Assembly (NCBI GenBank): GCA_905339275.1
Contig: CAJPFK010000001.1
Coordinates: forward strand, 558,001 to 622,000
DNA from: Methylophilaceae bacterium
GTDB lineage: Bacteria; Pseudomonadota; Gammaproteobacteria; Burkholderiales; Methylophilaceae
DNA: 64,000 nucleotides
Direction of reading: 5' to 3'
Part shown: piece by piece, positions 48,994-58,121 of the stretch
Position numbering within the stretch: position 1 is the first letter of the stretch
Layout of the letters: each line of letters opens with the position of its first letter
Notes under the pieces: generated by a model
The model's database searches: none
What the model saw: only the letters and a program-made list of their open reading frames with translations
What the model was told of the DNA's origin: nothing
Translations under genes and position numbers: made by a program

Positions 48994-50043
48994 ATGTCTC
49001 TAGGTCCTGTGATGCTGGATGTTGTCGGCACCGAACTGACGGATGACGATATCCGCCGCCTGCGGCATCCGCTGGTCGGCGGTGTCATTCTGTTCGCCCG
49101 TAATTTCACTTCCTGCGCCCAGTTGAAAGCGCTGACTGCGGCCATCCATGAAGTCAGGCAGCCGCCCTTGCTGATTGCGGTAGACCACGAGGGCGGGCGG
49201 GTACAGCGCTTCCGCGAAGGGTTCACCAGAATCCCGCCCATGCGCGAATTCGGCAAACTTTGGGACCATCACCCGAAAAAGGCCAGGCAGTTGGCGGAAG
49301 AAGCGGGCTGGATACTCGCGGCGGAACTGCGTGCGCATGGCGTGGATTTCAGTTTTACCCCCGTACTCGACATGGATTACGGTGAAAGCCAGGTGATAGG
49401 CGACCGCGCATTCCACGGCGATGCGCAAGCCATCAAGGAGCTGGCGTTCTCGCTCATGCAAGGCCTCAAGCGCGGCGGCATGGCGGCAGTCGGCAAGCAT
49501 TTTCCCGGCCATGGTTTTGTCGCGGCGGATTCCCATGTGGCGATTCCGGTCGATGAGCGCAGTTTCGACGAGATTGCGCAGACCGACATGCAAACGTTCA
49601 AGCAACTGATCGATGACGGCATTGCCGCCATCATGCCGGCCCATGTGATTTACCCCAAAGTTGATGACAAACCTGCCGGTTTTTCCACGCGCTGGCTGCA
49701 AAAGGTGCTGCGCCAGCGGCTGGAATTCAACGGCGTCATTTTTAGCGACGACCTCTCCATGGAGGGCGCCGTGGTCGCGGGCGATGTCACGCAGCGCGCA
49801 CTGGCTGCGCTGGAGGCCGGGTGCGACATGGTATTGCTCTGCAACAAGCCCGATCTCGCCGATGAACTGCTGGCGAATCTGAAATGGGAAATTTCCGCGC
49901 AAAGCCTGGCGCGGCTGGCCCGCATGCACGGCAAGCGGCAGCCGCCCGACATGGTTGCCTTGCATGAAGATGCCGCTTTTATGCAGGCCGTACATGCGGT
50001 AGGCAATGTCGGCAAGGCGGAAGGGGATCTTTTCAGCGCCTGA
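48994..50043 (+). CDS. nagZ: Beta-N-acetylhexosaminidase NagZ
   Basis: This cytoplasmic GH3 enzyme removes GlcNAc from muropeptides during cell-wall recycling. The 349-residue protein has the substrate motif [11 protein letters not shown], the family KHFPGHG signature at 168-174 and the catalytic aspartate in [10 protein letters not shown]. No signal peptide is present, as expected. It closes the operon of peptide-binding protein, YkuD enzyme and permeases, which suggests all of these serve peptidoglycan recycling. Confidence 0.95.
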   Translation: MSLGPVMLDVVGTELTDDDIRRLRHPLVGGVILFARNFTSCAQLKALTAAIHEVRQPPLLIAVDHEGGRVQRFREGFTRIPPMREFGKLWDHHPKKARQLAEEAGWILAAELRAHGVDFSFTPVLDMDYGESQVIGDRAFHGDAQAIKELAFSLMQGLKRGGMAAVGKHFPGHGFVAADSHVAIPVDERSFDEIAQTDMQTFKQLIDDGIAAIMPAHVIYPKVDDKPAGFSTRWLQKVLRQRLEFNGVIFSDDLSMEGAVVAGDVTQRALAALEAGCDMVLLCNKPDLADELLANLKWEISAQSLARLARMHGKRQPPDMVALHEDAAFMQAVHAVGNVGKAEGDLFSA

Positions 50044-50089
50044 TGCAAGGCGGGCAGGCTTGCCGGCACAATATGTTACAAAGATAAGG

Positions 50090-50118
50090 TTGAAACTTAT
50101 TCCGGTTTTCGCTAGTCT
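50090..50118 (+). promoter_or_regulatory. Candidate sigma-70 promoter for the YccA-type gene
   Basis: TTGAAA (50090-50095) and TAGTCT (50113-50118) are separated by exactly 17 bases. They match 5/6 and 4/6 of the consensus and lie 37 bases before the start codon. A good ribosome-binding site (AAAGGAAA) follows. Confidence 0.5.
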
Positions 50119-50154
50119 TATCCGTTAGTTTTAACCATAAAGGAAACTGCAACA

Positions 50155-50844
50155 ATGCAAACTGAATATCAAGTCGCAAGTAATTCACAGTCGCTGCCGC
50201 TTGGCGCCCACAAGGTTCTGCGCAACACCTATATGATGCTGGGCCTCACCATGGTGCCTACCGTCATTGGTGCGATGATAGGCATGAGCATCAATTTTGC
50301 ATTCGCAGCCTCCAGCCCCATCCTGTTCGCCCTGGGCTCGCTGGCCGTGATCTACGGTTTGTTCTTTGCTGTTTCGGCTAACCGTAATAGCAGCATGGGC
50401 GTGGTTTTCCTGCTTCTGCTGACGTTCATCATGGGCATGCTGTTGGGCCCTATCCTGCAAGTCGCACTGAATCTGCGTAATGGCGGCCAACTGGTTGGTC
50501 TTGCAGCTGGCGGTACCGGTATCATCTTCCTGACATTGGCTGGTATTGCCAGCACGACCAAGCGTGACTTCAGCTTCATGGGCAACTTCCTGCTGGTGGG
50601 TATCATCCTGCTGATCGTTGCTTCGCTGGCTAACCTGTTCTTCCAGATTCCGGCTTTCTCGCTGGCACTTTCCGGCGTGGCCGTGCTGCTGTTCTCCGGT
50701 TTCATTTTGTATGACGTGAATCGTATCGTACGTGGCGGTGAAACCAACTACGTAATGGCAACGCTGTCGCTCTACATCAGTGTGTACCAGTTGTTTACCA
50801 ATCTGCTGCACCTGCTGATGGCTTTTGCCGGTGACCGTGAATAA
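50155..50844 (+). CDS. Bax inhibitor-1/YccA family membrane protein
   Basis: This is a 229-residue integral membrane protein with seven hydrophobic segments and the BI-1 pattern (VLRNTYMMLGLTMVPTVIGA, NLFFQIPAFSLALSGVAVLL, FILYDVNRIVRGGETNYVMA). E. coli YccA is a substrate and modulator of the FtsH protease, and YbhL is a close paralogue. The gene has its own likely promoter at 50090-50118 and a strong terminator at 50859-50885, so it is monocistronic. Confidence 0.94.
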   Translation: MQTEYQVASNSQSLPLGAHKVLRNTYMMLGLTMVPTVIGAMIGMSINFAFAASSPILFALGSLAVIYGLFFAVSANRNSSMGVVFLLLLTFIMGMLLGPILQVALNLRNGGQLVGLAAGGTGIIFLTLAGIASTTKRDFSFMGNFLLVGIILLIVASLANLFFQIPAFSLALSGVAVLLFSGFILYDVNRIVRGGETNYVMATLSLYISVYQLFTNLLHLLMAFAGDRE

Positions 50845-50858
50845 ACCCGGTTGATTGC

Positions 50859-50883
50859 AAAAACCCCGCCTCGGCGGGGTTTT

Positions 50884-50885
<2 letters not shown>
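50859..50885. terminator. Bidirectional intrinsic terminator between the YccA-type gene and tadA
   Basis: The stem CCCCGCC/GGCGGGG is flanked by A5 on the left and T6 on the right, so it works on both strands. The right side overlaps the tadA stop codon (50884-50886). Confidence 0.9.
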
Positions 50886-51354
<469 letters not shown>

Positions 51355-53307
51355 TCAAAATGTGTTGACCAGCCGCTTGAGGGTTTTCAGCGACTCGGTG
51401 TCTCCGGCGTTCCTGTAGCGCAATCTTGTATATATCGTGGTAATCCTGGTGATTTCCGATGCTTTTTCCGGTATCAGTGCAATGGCGCGCTTGCTGAAAT
51501 CTACCGGCCCTTCGTGATGATGGCGCGTGATTCCCATGCGCCGTATTTTACGCAGAAATTTTACATAGAGCCGCTGCAACGGTTCCTGCTCCGGTTTTTT
51601 CTCACGCAATATGCAGTAGGTGAGAATCAGGCCGATGCTTCCCACCGCAATAATCATTGCAGCGGCCAGGTCTTGCCAGGAAAGCTTGCTTCCCGCCAGC
51701 CGCGATAAAAACTCCATTTGTCTTTTCTGGTTGTATTCCAGCACCCAGTGATTCCAGGCGTTGTCTATGGCATCCAGGTTCAGGTAGAGCTTTCTCAGTA
51801 AGGGAAAATCCTTTCTGGCCATCAAGGGCAGGAAGCTGGCATTGGGGATGGCGGTCTCGATACCCGACTCAATGCGTGACGGTGAAACGGCACCGGTGGG
51901 GTCGATGCGTGTCCAGCCCTTGCCGGATAGCCACACTTCTGCCCATGCGTGGGCATCGGACTGGCGGACTATCATGTAGTTGCCGACAGGATTGAGTTCA
52001 CCGCCCTGATAGCCTGTCACCACGCGCGCAGGCACGCCCGCGGCACGCATCAGGTAAACAAAGCTGCTGGCGTAGTGTTCGCAGAAGCCGCGCCGGGTGT
52101 TGAACAGGAAATCATCGATCGGCTCCTTGCCAAGCAGCGGCGGTTGCAAGGTGTAGACGAAAGGCTGTTCACGGAACATGGCCAATGTTCCCTGGATGAT
52201 TTCTTCCGGGCTTTTTCCGGCATCCAGCCACTGCCGGGCAAGCGCCCTGGTTTTCGGGTTCCCGACATCCGGTATCTGCAGGGCAAGCTGCAACTCGCGC
52301 GCGCCGATGTCTGCAGCCAGGCGGTAACTGGAATGGGAACTGGCCTGATAGCGGATGCGCGATCTGACGGGCTCTTTTGCCAATGCCTGGAAGTCATGGC
52401 TGATGATGCTGTCCGGCGGCAGGCTGGTGGGCATGTCGAGCAGCAGCAGCGAGCGCCGATGGCTTGGCTCCAGGGTGATGCTGTACCTGGTCGGCTGGCC
52501 TTGTACTGCCAATGACTCCGTGGGCAGGGACAGGTTCTGGCCGGCCATGGTCCAACTGCGGCCATCGTAATGCCACAGCACCGGTCCGCGCCAATACAAC
52601 TGCTGTGCAGGCGGCACGTTGCCTTCGAATTCGACCCGGAAGGCAATTTTCCCTGATAAGGTAAGATCGCTGATATTGCCCGGCTCCATACTGTCCGAAA
52701 GCCCGCTTATCCCCTGGGCGCTATGTTGCGGCAGCCCCCACAACGGCCCCGGGATGCGCGGGAAAAGCAGGAATAATGCGAGCATGACCGGTGTTGCCTG
52801 CGCCAGCAAAGTGCCGGCAATTCCTGATTGCAGGCGCCAGTCGAGATTGCCGTTCGGGTGGCTGATGCCGACCAGGGTGGCGGTGAGTACAAATGTCGGC
52901 AACAGCATGGCAGCGCCATAGGCCATGGATTGCGAAAAGAGGAAGGTCGTGATGGTCAGGAAATAGCCGCAGAAGACCAGCAGTATGTAATCGCGCGGTG
53001 TTCTGGCTTCCATCAGTTTCAGCATCAGCATCAATGCCAGCAGTTCGACACTGGCATCGCGTCCGAACAAGCCCCTGTAACTGAACAATATGCCCAGTGC
53101 AGACAGCACTGTGAGCGGCATCAGAATGATGATTCCGGGCATCGGCCAGCGATAATGGGCAATCAGGTAGCGCCATATGCCCAATATCACGACAATGAGG
53201 CTGACCCAGGCGGCAAAATGCGAGACATGCAGTGCCATCACCAGGCCGAGTCCAAGCAATAACCAGCGCAGGTCGGCGATATTGGGCTTTTGCATGATCG
53301 TGTTCAC
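51355..53307 (-). CDS. TgpA-type transglutaminase-like membrane protein (DUF3488)
   Basis: This is a roughly 650-residue inner-membrane protein. The N-terminal half has about six transmembrane helices (LLLGLGLVMALHVSHFAAWV and others). A periplasmic transglutaminase-like domain follows, with catalytic Cys in TRRGFCEHYASSFVYLMRAA, His in QSDAHAWAEVWL and Asp in RIDPTGAVSP. One more helix (LAAAMIIAVGSIGLILTYCI) precedes the C-terminal tail. The GTG at 53307 overlaps the DUF58 stop as GTGA; an ATG at 53295 is also possible. The frame is open to 53490, but that extension overlaps the DUF58 gene and has no homology. The cluster DUF58-transglutaminase-MoxR is widespread, and its substrate is unknown. 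Confidence 0.9.
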   Translation of the reverse strand: MNTIMQKPNIADLRWLLLGLGLVMALHVSHFAAWVSLIVVILGIWRYLIAHYRWPMPGIIILMPLTVLSALGILFSYRGLFGRDASVELLALMLMLKLMEARTPRDYILLVFCGYFLTITTFLFSQSMAYGAAMLLPTFVLTATLVGISHPNGNLDWRLQSGIAGTLLAQATPVMLALFLLFPRIPGPLWGLPQHSAQGISGLSDSMEPGNISDLTLSGKIAFRVEFEGNVPPAQQLYWRGPVLWHYDGRSWTMAGQNLSLPTESLAVQGQPTRYSITLEPSHRRSLLLLDMPTSLPPDSIISHDFQALAKEPVRSRIRYQASSHSSYRLAADIGARELQLALQIPDVGNPKTRALARQWLDAGKSPEEIIQGTLAMFREQPFVYTLQPPLLGKEPIDDFLFNTRRGFCEHYASSFVYLMRAAGVPARVVTGYQGGELNPVGNYMIVRQSDAHAWAEVWLSGKGWTRIDPTGAVSPSRIESGIETAIPNASFLPLMARKDFPLLRKLYLNLDAIDNAWNHWVLEYNQKRQMEFLSRLAGSKLSWQDLAAAMIIAVGSIGLILTYCILREKKPEQEPLQRLYVKFLRKIRRMGITRHHHEGPVDFSKRAIALIPEKASEITRITTIYTRLRYRNAGDTESLKTLKRLVNTF

Positions 53308-54251
53308 ATCAACGCCAGCGCCTGCAGGCACTGGTGATAATGGGCCTTGCCGGTATCCGGTGCAAGTTCCAGCCCGGGAAGGCGCAATCCGTAAGGCCGG
53401 TTGTCGGCATCCGCATCCAGCACCCAGCGCGTCAGTTGGCGTATGCGTTGTTCGCTGTCCTGTCCCGGCGTGGTTGACCAGTCCAGCCACAAGGCGCTTT
53501 CCGCGGTTCCCTGAAACTGTTTTGTAAACATGCCCTGCTCGCGTGATGAGGCTTTCCAGTCGATGCGCCGAGGAGAGTCGCCGAGCTGATAGGCGCGGTG
53601 GCCGAAAAAATCATCGTCGCCGCTGACGTCCGCCAGGCTGCCTGCAGCATCCTCATCTGGCGAGTTGGGGATGGGCAGGTGATGGACGGTTGGGCGTGGA
53701 TAGACCAGGCAGCGGCAGTCCAGGTCGACATAGGCCCAGACATGAAAAAGCGCGAGCGGGAATTCCGTGTGGAGTTTGATGCGCCCGGAAGGCAGCCATC
53801 CGCGCTTTCTGCTCTTTAGCGTGAGTTTCGCAGTAGCCTGCCCCGAGGCCGGGATGTCCACATGAACGGGATTGCCTTGCTCGAAATGAGCGGCAACGGC
53901 ATAACGGGCACGATGCCTGGTATCGGCGATGTTGATCTCGAACGTTGCGTCATCACCCGCAAACACCGGGTCGATACGTCCTGCCGAGACATTCAGGTAC
54001 GCCAGGTTGCGCCACGCATGGAGCATGGCCATATTGCCCATGCCGGCCAGCAGGAAGACCAGTACGAAGCCCAGGCTCAGCGTGTAATTGATGGCACCGA
54101 CGAGCATGATGAGCAGCACGAAGGCAAAAAACCAGCCGTAACGGGTAGGCAGGATATAGATATGGCGCCGGCTGAGCATTGCAGGGGCATTTCCCGCGCG
54201 GGCGATACGCAGCCACTTGGTCCAGTCAGGAAGCTTGAGCACAGTGGCCAT
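53304..54251 (-). CDS. DUF58 domain protein
   Basis: This is a 315-residue protein with two N-terminal hydrophobic segments (GWFFAFVLLIMLVGAINYTL, LGFVLVFLLAGMGNMAMLHA) and a cytoplasmic DUF58 region. The region holds the family's DDFFGHRAYQLGDSPRRIDW, marking the conserved RxYxxGDxxRxIxW motif. The domain is von Willebrand-A-like and works with MoxR ATPases in chaperone-like assemblies. It lies 15 bases after the moxR-like gene and overlaps the transglutaminase gene. Confidence 0.92.
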   Translation of the reverse strand: MATVLKLPDWTKWLRIARAGNAPAMLSRRHIYILPTRYGWFFAFVLLIMLVGAINYTLSLGFVLVFLLAGMGNMAMLHAWRNLAYLNVSAGRIDPVFAGDDATFEINIADTRHRARYAVAAHFEQGNPVHVDIPASGQATAKLTLKSRKRGWLPSGRIKLHTEFPLALFHVWAYVDLDCRCLVYPRPTVHHLPIPNSPDEDAAGSLADVSGDDDFFGHRAYQLGDSPRRIDWKASSREQGMFTKQFQGTAESALWLDWSTTPGQDSEQRIRQLTRWVLDADADNRPYGLRLPGLELAPDTGKAHYHQCLQALALM

Positions 54252-54266
54252 CAGGCAATTTGGAAC

Positions 54267-55178
54267 CTAGGAGACGGCGACGCTGTTCAGCAGGTGGTTG
54301 ACGATGTCCGCGCTGCTTTCTGCATTGCTCGATGCCTGCAGGCGATGCCCTGCAACGCCGGGCAGTACTGCTTGCACATCTTCAGGTATTGCAAAATCCC
54401 GCCCTTCCATCATTGCCCATGCCTGGGCGCACTGCTTGAGCGCAAGGCCTGCGCGCGGTGAGAGGCCGGCTGCATAGCGTGATGAAGTACGGGTGAAGTG
54501 CAGCAGCGCCTGTAAATAATCGAGCAGCGCATCTGAAATATGAATCTCTTGCACGGCTTTTTGCAGAGCCAGTAATTCCGTGCTGTCGATGGAGGGTTTG
54601 ATATTGGCGACATGGCCGCGCCCGCCATTACTCCTGAGCAGGTTGCGTTCCGCGTCCTGCCCCGGGTAGCCGAGTTCTATCCGCATCAGGAAACGATCCA
54701 GTTGCGACTCCGGCAACGGAAAGGTGCCGATGTGGTGCGTGGGATTCTGCGTCGCGATGACAAAGAAAGGCTGGGGCAGGACGCGGGTCTCACCCTCTAT
54801 CGTCACCTGTCCTTCTTCCATCACTTCCAGCAGCGCGCTTTGGGTCTTGGGTGTGGCCCGGTTCACTTCATCCGCAAGCAGCACATTGGTAAAAACCGGC
54901 CCGGGGTGGAACTTGAATACCGCATTGTTGCGGTCGTAGACCGAGACGCCGAGAATATCGGCCGGCAGCAGATCGCTGGTGAATTGCACGCGGCTGAACT
55001 TCAGGCCGAGTACTTGCGCCAGCGTATGGGCGAGGGTGGTCTTGCCCATGCCGGGCAGGTCTTCAATCAGCAGATGCCCGCGCGCGAGAATACAGGCCAG
55101 CGCCATGCGGATCTGCCTGTCCTTGCCGAGAATGACCTGATTGGTTGCATCGATGATATTCTGGATGACGTTTTGCAT
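54267..55178 (-). CDS. MoxR-family AAA+ ATPase
   Basis: This is a 303-residue AAA+ protein with Walker A at about 41-48 (LIEDLPGMGKTTLAHTLA), Walker B LLADEVNRATPKTQSALLEVM, the sensor 1 region FFVIATQNPTHHIGTFPLPE and a C-terminal lid (GLSPRAGLALKQCAQAWAMM). MoxR proteins are chaperone-like partners of VWA/DUF58 proteins; in methylotrophs the founding member is needed for methanol dehydrogenase. This one lies in the more general DUF58-transglutaminase cluster. A methanol-oxidation role is not supported by the context. Confidence 0.94.
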   Translation of the reverse strand: MQNVIQNIIDATNQVILGKDRQIRMALACILARGHLLIEDLPGMGKTTLAHTLAQVLGLKFSRVQFTSDLLPADILGVSVYDRNNAVFKFHPGPVFTNVLLADEVNRATPKTQSALLEVMEEGQVTIEGETRVLPQPFFVIATQNPTHHIGTFPLPESQLDRFLMRIELGYPGQDAERNLLRSNGGRGHVANIKPSIDSTELLALQKAVQEIHISDALLDYLQALLHFTRTSSRYAAGLSPRAGLALKQCAQAWAMMEGRDFAIPEDVQAVLPGVAGHRLQASSNAESSADIVNHLLNSVAVS

Positions 55179-55207
55179 GATTGTTATTGTTCGCTATGAC
55201 CGGGTTG

Positions 55208-55660
55208 CTATTCGGAGAATTGCCGTCTTCCCCACTTGACGAGCACAAATAAAATACCAAGTATCAGCGAGGCGCCTACCCACATGACCAGTTCTTCCGT
55301 GGTGGGCGTGATTTCCTGAACCGGCATGACGATGAGCTTGCGCAATACCACCACCATCGCAACTTCGACAAAGGTTTCCACTTCCAGTTTCCCTTCCTGC
55401 AGATAGCGGATTTCGGCAGTGATCAATGCTGAAATCGACCATAGCAGCATCAATGTGCCAAGCGCATGGAGGAAACCGTGTACCAGGTTGTGCGCATGCA
55501 CTGCTTCCCTGACCTCGGAAAAAAACAGCCAGGTGAACATGATGACGGCAATCGCCAGCGACAGGCCGATGATGATGTGGGCAAAGCCGTCCAGCCAGCG
55601 CATGGCTTTGATGATGTAGTAACTTATTTTGGTCATTTCTTCCGGCAGGCGGTTGGTCAT
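55208..55660 (-). CDS. PsiE-family membrane protein
   Basis: This is a 150-residue inner-membrane protein with four hydrophobic segments (FAHIIIGLSLAIAVIMFTWL, FLHALGTLMLLWSISALITA, VEVAMVVVLRKLIVMPVQEI, VMWVGASLILGILFVLVKWG). The layout matches phosphate-starvation-inducible PsiE; the molecular function is unknown. I see no convincing Pho box in front of it. It precedes the moxR gene by 29 bases in the same direction. Confidence 0.85.
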   Translation of the reverse strand: MTNRLPEEMTKISYYIIKAMRWLDGFAHIIIGLSLAIAVIMFTWLFFSEVREAVHAHNLVHGFLHALGTLMLLWSISALITAEIRYLQEGKLEVETFVEVAMVVVLRKLIVMPVQEITPTTEELVMWVGASLILGILFVLVKWGRRQFSE

Positions 55661-55712
55661 GTCGAACGTTCCTTGTGATTGGGGGTATCAATGTTTATCG
55701 TGAATTCTGGCA

Positions 55713-56615
55713 TCAGGGCAGCAGTTCTTCCAGTGTTAGTTGTTCCAGCCGCTTGAGAAGCCATTGCTGGGCCTTGCCGCCGTTGCTGCGCCAGGCCAGG
55801 AAACTGGTGGCTTCGGGTTTCGTCTCCGTTACCTGTTTGATGACGAGCTTGCCATGACGCGCATAGGTTTCGGCAAGCGCTTTTGGCAGGTAGCCAACGC
55901 CAAGCCCTTCAATCTGGGCCTGCAGTTTACTCTGCATGTCCGGCACCGTCAGCACATCCTGTCCGCTCAGGATGCCGGAGGTACGCGGCGGCAGATTGCG
56001 CGAGGTATCGGCAGCCGAGACGGAACGATGCTGGCGGATATCGTCGTTCTGCAGGGGTTCCGCCATGGCCGCCAGGGGATGGTGCGGCGCCACGGCAAAC
56101 AGGAACTCCAGCGTGCCTATGGGTTTCGTCGTATAGCCGCCGCCTGGCGGGCCGTCTCCCGGCGCGCCGACCGAGATGTCGGCCCGCCCGGTAATCAGGG
56201 CATCCCAGCTCCCGCCATAGACCTCCCGCAGCAGACGAATGCGCGTACCGAACCCCTGGGCATAGAACTGTTCCAACACGGGGTAGATCGCTTCCGGCCG
56301 GAACAGGTCGCTGACGGCAATGCTCAGTTCGGTTTCAACGCCTGTGGCGACACGCTTGACCCGCAACTCAAGCTCGCTTGCCGCTCGCAGCAGATGGCGG
56401 CCCTCGCGCAGCAGTTCCGCGCCTGCCTCGGTCAGTGTAGCGCGATGGCCGGTGCGGTTGAAAAGCGATACGCCCAGATCCTCTTCCAGGTTGCGCACGA
56501 CGTATGTGATTGCGGAAGGCACGCGGTAAAGCGACTCGGCGGCAGCGGCAAAGCTTCCCTTGCGGGCGATGGCATCGATCACTTCAAGCGCATCCAGTGA
56601 AATTTTAGAGTTCAT
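55713..56615 (-). CDS. LysR-family transcriptional regulator
   Basis: This is a 300-residue regulator with an N-terminal winged helix (LDALEVIDAIARKGSFAAAA, then VPSAITYVVRNLEEDLGVSL) and a periplasmic-binding-protein-like effector domain (about 90-295). The effector is unknown. It is divergent from the pirin-YceI-old yellow enzyme-nitroreductase genes with a 105-base gap, the usual layout for a LysR regulator and its target operon. A dyad at 56686-56704 could be its operator. Confidence 0.93.
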   Translation of the reverse strand: MNSKISLDALEVIDAIARKGSFAAAAESLYRVPSAITYVVRNLEEDLGVSLFNRTGHRATLTEAGAELLREGRHLLRAASELELRVKRVATGVETELSIAVSDLFRPEAIYPVLEQFYAQGFGTRIRLLREVYGGSWDALITGRADISVGAPGDGPPGGGYTTKPIGTLEFLFAVAPHHPLAAMAEPLQNDDIRQHRSVSAADTSRNLPPRTSGILSGQDVLTVPDMQSKLQAQIEGLGVGYLPKALAETYARHGKLVIKQVTETKPEATSFLAWRSNGGKAQQWLLKRLEQLTLEELLP

Positions 56616-56685
56616 GTTTTTTGAACAATATCTGCAAAATAATTCGCTATCAAGTATTTAAGTCAAATATTAGTATGATCCATAT

Positions 56686-56704
56686 CATTCAATTAAATTG
56701 AATG
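56686..56704 (+). promoter_or_regulatory. Dyad with T-N11-A core, candidate LysR operator
   Basis: CATTCAATT-A-AATTGAATG is a perfect palindrome with nine-base arms around a single central base. The T-N11-A core expected for LysR regulators lies inside it. It is 16 bases before the pirin start codon and just upstream of the AGGAG. This is closer to the gene than usual, so repression or a 5' UTR hairpin is also possible. Confidence 0.45.
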
Positions 56705-56720
56705 GATTAAGGAGCAAGCC

Positions 56721-57440
56721 ATGATCAAGTTAAGAAAATCAGAAGAGCGCGGCCATGCCAACCATGGCTGGCTGGATAGCTACCACTCATTTTCATTCAG
56801 CCGCTATTATGATCCCGAACACATGCAGTATTCCGTATTGCGTGTCATCAACGAAGACGTCATTGCCCCGGCGATGGGCTTCGGCATGCATCCGCATCGC
56901 GATATGGAGATCATTACCTACATGCTGGGCGGAGAGTTGCGCCATACGGATAACCTCGGCAATGGTTCGGTCATCCGCGCAGGCGATGTGCAGCGGATGT
57001 CGGCCGGCACAGGTATCGTCCACAGCGAATTCAATGCATCCTCGACCGAAGCTGCCCATCTTCTGCAGATATGGATTCTGCCGGCACAGGAGGGTATCGA
57101 CCCCGGCTATGAGGAAGAACATTTTCCCCTTGAGGAGAAAAGAAACCGCTGGCGCCTGATCGCATCGCAGGATGCCAGGGATGCTTCTTTGCTGATTCAC
57201 CAGGATGTTGCCTTGTATGCGACCGTACTGGAAAAAGGCCGCACCCTGGCGTATGACATAGCAGCCGGCCGCAGCGCCTATCTGCAGGTGGCACGCGGGC
57301 AAGTGGATATGGATGGCGGGATTCTGCTTGCCGGGGATGCGGCGAAAATCGATGCGCAGCAGGCAATCGATCTTGAGGCGCTGGAAACGGCTGAATTATT
57401 GCTATTCGATTTACCGTCCGTGAATGATTTCGATGATTGA
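56721..57440 (+). CDS. Pirin-family cupin protein (YhaK/YhhW type)
   Basis: This is a 239-residue bicupin. All metal ligands are visible at the positions of the E. coli family members: His57 and His59 (FGMHPHRDMEII), His101 and Glu103 (TGIVHSEFN). YhhW-type pirins oxidise quercetin in vitro; the physiological role is uncertain. GGAG precedes the ATG. It is the first gene of the unit divergent from the LysR gene. Confidence 0.93.
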   Translation: MIKLRKSEERGHANHGWLDSYHSFSFSRYYDPEHMQYSVLRVINEDVIAPAMGFGMHPHRDMEIITYMLGGELRHTDNLGNGSVIRAGDVQRMSAGTGIVHSEFNASSTEAAHLLQIWILPAQEGIDPGYEEEHFPLEEKRNRWRLIASQDARDASLLIHQDVALYATVLEKGRTLAYDIAAGRSAYLQVARGQVDMDGGILLAGDAAKIDAQQAIDLEALETAELLLFDLPSVNDFDD

Positions 57441-57498
57441 ACATTTGCGTGTAACGCGTGGTCATTAAGATGCATTTAATAAACAACAAGGAGCAGCA

Positions 57499-58080
57499 AT
57501 GAAAAATTTACTTGGTCACACCAGCGTTTTGGCTACGCTGTTGATTGCAAATCTGGCATTTGCGGGGCAGGAAACTTATGCGATTGATAGCGAACACAGT
57601 TTTGCCAACTGGAGCCTACGCCACGTTGTGGCAAAAACCAGCGGGACTTTTAACGAGATCAAGGGCAATGTCGTCATAGACCGCGAAAACCTTGCGAATT
57701 CCAGTGTCGAAGCCAGAATCAACATATTGAGCGTCAGCAGCAACCATGCAAAGCGTGACGCGCATATCGTCAAGGAAGATTACCTGAATGCCGCCAAATT
57801 CGGCGAGATGACCTTTGTCAGCACCAAGGTTGTTGCCAAAAGCGCAACCGAAGGTGAAATCACGGGCAAGTTCACCCTGCATGGCGTGACCAGGGAATTG
57901 ACATTTCCTTTCCAGGTCCTGGGTTTCGGTAGCGACCCCTGGGGCGGTTATCGCGTCGGCCTGGAAGCCCGCACGGCAATCAAGGCCTCCGATTTCGGCT
58001 ACAAATGGGGCCTTAAACCCAACGGCCCGGTCGGTGATGACATTGAAATCACGCTGCTGATCGAAGGTAAAAAGATTTAA
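57499..58080 (+). CDS. YceI-family periplasmic protein
   Basis: This is a 193-residue secreted lipocalin-like protein that binds long isoprenoid molecules in characterised members. The signal peptide is KNLLGHTSVLATLLIANLAF with cleavage near AFA. The mature part begins TYAIDSEHSFANWSLRHV and includes FTLHGVTRELTFPFQVLG, typical of YceI. AAGGAG is well placed before the ATG. It is second in the LysR-linked unit. Confidence 0.94.
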   Translation: MKNLLGHTSVLATLLIANLAFAGQETYAIDSEHSFANWSLRHVVAKTSGTFNEIKGNVVIDRENLANSSVEARINILSVSSNHAKRDAHIVKEDYLNAAKFGEMTFVSTKVVAKSATEGEITGKFTLHGVTRELTFPFQVLGFGSDPWGGYRVGLEARTAIKASDFGYKWGLKPNGPVGDDIEITLLIEGKKI

Positions 58081-58121
58081 GAACGCTTACATACAATTCA
58101 GCTACTTAACAGGAAATCAAC

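Noticed and set aside
49000-49995. 331-codon open frame on the minus strand
   Set aside because: It mirrors nagZ, whose signature motifs are complete.
53308-53490. N-terminal extension of the transglutaminase gene
   Set aside because: It overlaps the DUF58 gene and its composition (Gly, Thr, Arg, Cys) is not that of a membrane protein N-terminus.
54267-55178. MoxR gene as evidence of a methanol dehydrogenase cluster
   Set aside because: No mxa or xox genes are near. The DUF58-transglutaminase neighbours define the general MoxR cluster found in many non-methylotrophs.
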